Assembly: GCA_023432225.1 (NCBI GenBank)
Contig: JAEYUW010000034.1
Coordinates: forward strand, 1 to 9,052
DNA length: 9,052 bases
Direction of reading: 5' to 3'
Source: Verrucomicrobiota bacterium
Lineage (GTDB): Bacteria; Verrucomicrobiota; Verrucomicrobiia; Opitutales; Opitutaceae
The position numbers and the translations under genes were made by a program. The notes beneath the pieces were generated by a model that worked only from the letters and a program-made list of their open reading frames with translations, did no database searches and was not told where the DNA came from. Positions 5,575 through 9,052 of this stretch are shown piece after piece; position 1 is the stretch's first letter, and each line of letters begins with the position of its first letter.

Positions 5575-8031
5575 TTGAACCAACCCGAACATCGCATCCT
5601 GCGCGCGTGGCTCACTTCTGCGTCGAGCGGTATCATCGAGCTCGATGCCGACTGGAACGAGGACCTGCTGCCGTTGCTGGCTCCCGGCGAGAAGGCCTAT
5701 CAACTCGACTCGCTCGAGCCAGCGGCGCCGGAGGTTTACGCTGAGGAAGCGGGCTACTTCGTCGACGCGGCGGGACAACTCGTGTTCGTGCTCGATCCGA
5801 GCGAGCACGCGGGCATCGATTTCGAACACACGTCGCTCTACATCGGTGGCGATTTCAACGGCTGGGGCGAGGCCATCGGCCGCCCGGAGTGGCAGCTGAA
5901 GAAATCCCAGTGGCTCGGGCGCGACACGTGGACGCTCGCAGTGCCGGTGGCGGCGGAGCTCCTGCGTGATCCGCCGTTGCGCTTCAAGTTCGTCACGGGT
6001 GACGCCCGCTGGCTTGCGCTTTCGCCGGACGCGACCAACGCCGCGCCGGATGGTGATGGACACGTCAACCGGCTCTTGCTGCGCCACCGCACCGGACGAA
6101 ATCTCTTCGCGTTCACGACGAAGGCCCCGCTCGAGCCGAGCCGCGCCTATTCCGTCGTTCACCTGCGCGACGGCCAGCAATCGCCGAAAATCCGCCTGCG
6201 ACTCGGAAAATTTTTCCACACGCTGAAAAGCGACCTCCCGCTCGGCGCGATCGTGCGCAAGAACGAGACGACCTTCCGGCTCTTCGCGCCGCGTGCCAAG
6301 ACGGTGCGCGTGTCCGTCAGCGAACAACTCGACGCACCCGGCGGCCCGCACGTCTACGAATTGGACAAGCGCCTCGAGGACGGTGAGTGGCGTGGCGTGT
6401 GGGAGGCGCGGTTGGATCAGAACCTGCACGGTTGGTTTTATTGGTATAACGTCAGCGGCCCACAGAACGTTTTCGGAAATTTCCATCCGAACCAGCGCCT
6501 GCTTGATCCGTATGCGCTCGCGGCGGTCGGCCGCGACGGCCCGGGCATCGTGCTCGATCGCGTGTGGGTGGGGCAGGGCGATCGGGGTTTTCGGACGCCC
6601 GCGTGGCAGGACCTCGTCGTGGCCGAGGCGCACGTGCGCGATCTCACGGCGCATGCGCCCGTGGAACTCACGAGCGAAGAACGGCGCGGTTTTGCCGGTC
6701 TGAAAAAATGGGTCGAGAGCCCGGACTTTTATCTGAAGCGCCTCGGGGTGAACGCGGTCGAGCTGCAGCCGATCCAGGAGCACGACAACGCGACGCTCGA
6801 CGAATACCAGTGGGGCTACATGACCACCAATTGGTTCGCGCCCGCGAGCGCCTACGGCACCGCGCCCGAGCGCGCGGCGCAGGTGAAGGAGTTCCAGGAA
6901 CTCGTCGCGGCCTTCCACCGGCAGGGCATGGCGGTGATTCTCGATGTGGTCTACAACCACGCGGGCGAGCCGGCGCACCTGATGTTCATCGACAAGCTCT
7001 ACCATTTCGAACTTGGCGACGACGGCGCGCTGACAAATTGGAGCGGCGTCGGCAACGATCTGCGTTGTCGCTCCGCGATGACGAAGCGCCTGATCATCGA
7101 CAGCCTCACGCACCTGATCGAGGCCTACGGCGTGGACGGCTTTCGTTTCGACCTCGCCGAGCTGATCGGTGTCGGCGTGCTCACCGAAATCGAGACGGCG
7201 CTGAAGAAAGTGAAACCCGACGTCATCCTGATCGCCGAGCCGTGGAGTTTCCGCGGTCACATCGCCGACGCGCTGCGGCCGACCGGCTTCGCCTCGTGGA
7301 ATGACGGCTACCGGAATTTTCTGCGCGAGTATGTCCATGCCAACGGAGCCGCGGACAAGCTGGAGTATTTTCTCAAAGGTTCGCCGTGGCACTTCGCGTA
7401 TTGGCCGGCGCAGACGGTGAACTACACCGAGTCACACGACGACCGCACATGGCTCGATGAGATCACCGAGAACGGCGACAAGAACGGTTTCCGTCCCACG
7501 CTGAACGATGTCCGTCGCACGCACCTGATGGCGGCGATCCTGTTCGCTTCGATTGGCATTCCGATGGTCTCGGCGGGGCAGGACTTCCTGCGTTCGAAGC
7601 ACGGTGTGAACAACACCTACCTGCGCGGCGACCTCAACGCGGTCGATTACCGCCGCCTGCGTCGTTACGCCGGCACGCACGCGTATTTTGCCGAGTGGAT
7701 CGCGTTCCGCCGCTCGGCCGCGGGGCGGCACCTGCGCTTGTGGACCCGGCCGAGCGAGGGATTTTTCCGTGCGTTCGCGGGCGCCGACGGTCGGTCGCTC
7801 GCGCTCGTCTACAACGCCGACGGCAGCAACGGCGCGCAGAAACTTCTCTTCGCCGTCAACCCGCAGCAGGACGATGTCACGATCGCGCTCGGCGAGTGGG
7901 CTGCGCATGACTGGCGACTCGTCGCGGACCACGCGCGCTTCTACGATCGTCGCACGGCGCCGTCGGGCACGGTCGCGTCGGAATTATTCGTGCCGGCGCT
8001 CGGGTGCGGGCTCTGGGTCAGCGGAGAGTAA
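5575..8031 (+). CDS. GH13 alpha-glucan debranching (pullulanase-like) enzyme, two N-terminal beta-sandwich modules
   Basis: This is an 818-aa alpha-amylase-superfamily protein without signal peptide, so probably cytoplasmic. Residues about 83-160 (SLYIGGDFNGWG) look like a CBM48/AMPK-type glycan-binding module, and residues about 234-300 (FRLFAPRAKTVRV) are the E-set/CBM48 module that precedes debranching enzymes. The catalytic barrel has region I DVVYNH (457-462), region II GFRFDLAE with nucleophile D526, region III LIAEPW with acid/base E555, and region IV YTESHD with D622. A pullulanase-like GQDFLRSK occurs at 668-675. The type I pullulanase signature YNWGYDP is replaced by YQWGYMT (411-417), so specificity is uncertain (alpha-1,6 debranching of glycogen or maltodextrin is favoured). 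TTG 5575 is taken as start because codons before it look non-coding; ATG 5446, preceded by GGGGA, is an alternative adding 43 Arg-rich residues. Catalytic family is secure, start and substrate are not. Confidence 0.9.
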   Translation: MNQPEHRILRAWLTSASSGIIELDADWNEDLLPLLAPGEKAYQLDSLEPAAPEVYAEEAGYFVDAAGQLVFVLDPSEHAGIDFEHTSLYIGGDFNGWGEAIGRPEWQLKKSQWLGRDTWTLAVPVAAELLRDPPLRFKFVTGDARWLALSPDATNAAPDGDGHVNRLLLRHRTGRNLFAFTTKAPLEPSRAYSVVHLRDGQQSPKIRLRLGKFFHTLKSDLPLGAIVRKNETTFRLFAPRAKTVRVSVSEQLDAPGGPHVYELDKRLEDGEWRGVWEARLDQNLHGWFYWYNVSGPQNVFGNFHPNQRLLDPYALAAVGRDGPGIVLDRVWVGQGDRGFRTPAWQDLVVAEAHVRDLTAHAPVELTSEERRGFAGLKKWVESPDFYLKRLGVNAVELQPIQEHDNATLDEYQWGYMTTNWFAPASAYGTAPERAAQVKEFQELVAAFHRQGMAVILDVVYNHAGEPAHLMFIDKLYHFELGDDGALTNWSGVGNDLRCRSAMTKRLIIDSLTHLIEAYGVDGFRFDLAELIGVGVLTEIETALKKVKPDVILIAEPWSFRGHIADALRPTGFASWNDGYRNFLREYVHANGAADKLEYFLKGSPWHFAYWPAQTVNYTESHDDRTWLDEITENGDKNGFRPTLNDVRRTHLMAAILFASIGIPMVSAGQDFLRSKHGVNNTYLRGDLNAVDYRRLRRYAGTHAYFAEWIAFRRSAAGRHLRLWTRPSEGFFRAFAGADGRSLALVYNADGSNGAQKLLFAVNPQQDDVTIALGEWAAHDWRLVADHARFYDRRTAPSGTVASELFVPALGCGLWVSGE

Positions 8032-8097
8032 GTTTTCGGCAAGAATTGCGCGAAGATTCGGCGGAATTTCGCAGCGCCGGTTCTTATGTCACTGCAA

Positions 8098-8117
8098 AGC
8101 GCGGAATCACCCGCGCT
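8098..8117. promoter_or_regulatory. Perfect 7-bp stem-loop in the GH13-gap spacer
   Basis: AGCGCGG and CCGCGCT pair perfectly around a 6-nt loop AATCAC. It is flanked by two direct copies of GCCGGTTC (8076-8083 and 8120-8127), 44 nt apart. No T-run follows, so an intrinsic terminator for the GH13 gene is only weakly supported; an operator or 5'-leader structure of gap is also possible. The rest of the 8032-8199 spacer holds no gene that I can support. A TTGCCA at 8133 with TTCATT after a 17-nt gap is a poor promoter match. Confidence 0.35.
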
Positions 8118-8199
8118 GTGCCGGTTCCTCACTTGCCAAAGCGGGGGCGCGGTTGTTCATTTGACGCTCCTAACGTTCGTTCTTCAACCCACTCCTCTT

Positions 8200-9052
8200 A
8201 TGGCAGTCAAAGTCGCTATCAATGGTTTCGGCCGCATCGGCCGCCTCGTGTTTCGCGCGCTCGTTGAGCAAGGCTTGCTCGGCACCGAGCTCGATGTCGT
8301 CGCCGTCGGCGATATCGTTCCGGCCGACAACCTCGCCTACCTGCTCAAGTATGACTCCACGCAGGGCAAGTTCCAGGGCACCGTCGGTTCGAAGAAATCG
8401 GCGGCCGACAAGGCCGAGGACGATGTCCTCGTCGTGAACGGTAAGGACATCCTCGTCGTCAGCGCCAAGACCCCGGCCGAACTGCCGTGGGCCAAGCTCG
8501 GGGTCCAACTCGTGATCGAGTCGACCGGCCTCTTCACCGAGTGCAAGAAGGACGACCCGAAGAGCGCTTACGGCCACATCGTCGCCGGCGCCAAGAAGGT
8601 CATCATCTCCGCTCCGGCGAAGAACGAAGACATCACGGTCGTGATGGGCGTGAACGACGACAAGCTCGACGTCACGAAGCACACGATGATTTCCAATGCC
8701 TCCTGCACCACGAACTGCCTCGCGCCGATCGTGCACGTGCTCCTCAAGGAAGGCTTCGGCGTCGAGGAAGGCCTCATGACGACCATCCACTCCTACACCG
8801 CGACGCAGAAGACGGTCGACGGTCCCTCCAAGAAGGACTGGAAGGGTGGCCGCTCCGCCGCGATAAACATCATCCCGTCCTCGACCGGCGCCGCCAAGGC
8901 CACCGCGCTCGTGCTGCCGGAAGTGAAGGGCAAGCTCACCGGCATGTCCTTCCGCGTGCCGACGCCGACCGTTTCCGTCGTCGACCTCACGGTCAAGACC
9001 ACCAAGGCGACCTCCTACAAGGAAATCGCCGCCGCGATGAAGAAGGCCTCCG
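8200..9052 (+). CDS. gap: Glyceraldehyde-3-phosphate dehydrogenase, 5' part (runs off the right edge)
   Basis: The frame is open from ATG 8200 to the window end: 284 codons, most of a roughly 350-aa enzyme. It catalyses the phosphorylating, NAD-dependent oxidation of glyceraldehyde 3-phosphate in glycolysis. The N-terminus MAVKVAINGFGRIGRL is the nucleotide-binding Rossmann motif. VGDIVPADNLAYLLKYDST follows, with the acidic residue expected for NAD rather than NADP preference. The active site is SNASCTTNCLAP with catalytic C169, and H197 in TTIHSYTATQ. Further blocks are SSTGAAKA and GKLTGMSFRVPTPT. C169 is about 20 positions later than in typical bacterial enzymes, owing to small insertions around residues 65-75 and 110-120. 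Codons ending in C or G dominate (AAG, CTC, GTC, ATC), as expected for a highly expressed gene. No Shine-Dalgarno precedes the ATG. The 3' end is missing. Confidence 0.97.
   Translation, partial: MAVKVAINGFGRIGRLVFRALVEQGLLGTELDVVAVGDIVPADNLAYLLKYDSTQGKFQGTVGSKKSAADKAEDDVLVVNGKDILVVSAKTPAELPWAKLGVQLVIESTGLFTECKKDDPKSAYGHIVAGAKKVIISAPAKNEDITVVMGVNDDKLDVTKHTMISNASCTTNCLAPIVHVLLKEGFGVEEGLMTTIHSYTATQKTVDGPSKKDWKGGRSAAINIIPSSTGAAKATALVLPEVKGKLTGMSFRVPTPTVSVVDLTVKTTKATSYKEIAAAMKKAS

Noticed and set aside
5318..5578. Possible small gene of 86 codons ending at the GH13 start
   Set aside because: Arg/Ala-rich translation with no ribosome binding site and no motif; treated as intergenic sequence.
5524..7392. 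Long open frame of 622 codons on the minus strand
   Set aside because: It is antisense to the GH13 gene, whose motifs are certain; the translation is Arg/Val/His-rich without domains, as expected for the complement of a GC-rich gene.
8170..8790. Open frame of 206 codons on the minus strand
   Set aside because: It is complementary to the N-terminal half of gap, which is unmistakable on the plus strand.

Overview
The window is a GC-rich bacterial chromosomal segment with dense, ordinary housekeeping genes. Gene content, the absence of clear Shine-Dalgarno sequences before most starts, and several palindromic repeats that I recognise from Opitutaceae-type genomes point to Verrucomicrobiota, probably Opitutaceae. 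That placement is inference from style and memory, not from a search.

Left part (1-2717, + strand): the 3' end of the Obg/CgtA ribosome-assembly GTPase, then a 174-aa protein that looks like a free-standing degenerate MshEN (GspE N-terminal) domain, then a complete GspE/PilB-type secretion or pilus assembly ATPase. The three are nearly contiguous (16 and 2 nt gaps) and look like one operon.

Repeat island (2718-3007): a gene-free stretch of about 290 nt with two GTAG-headed imperfect palindromes (REP-like) and a composite inverted repeat built from 9-nt units of the form YYYYYGYGY.

Middle (3008-5273): a LysE/RhtB-type amino-acid exporter on the + strand converges on two minus-strand genes, a small lipoprotein of unknown function and the tRNA 2-thiouridylase MnmA. 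mnmA carries a GTAG-headed palindrome inside its reading frame, adding about 19 residues between two conserved blocks without breaking the gene.

Right part (5274-9052, + strand): a divergent spacer of about 300 nt, a large cytoplasmic GH13 alpha-glucan-active enzyme (debranching/pullulanase-like) with two beta-sandwich modules before the catalytic barrel, a spacer with a perfect small stem-loop, and the first 284 codons of glyceraldehyde-3-phosphate dehydrogenase, cut by the window edge. Glucan breakdown and lower glycolysis lie side by side, although nothing shows they are co-regulated.

No RNA gene, CRISPR array, insertion sequence with a transposase, or phage gene was seen. The most interesting material is the repeat biology: three GTAG palindromes (one domesticated as coding sequence) and the 9-nt periodic inverted element.
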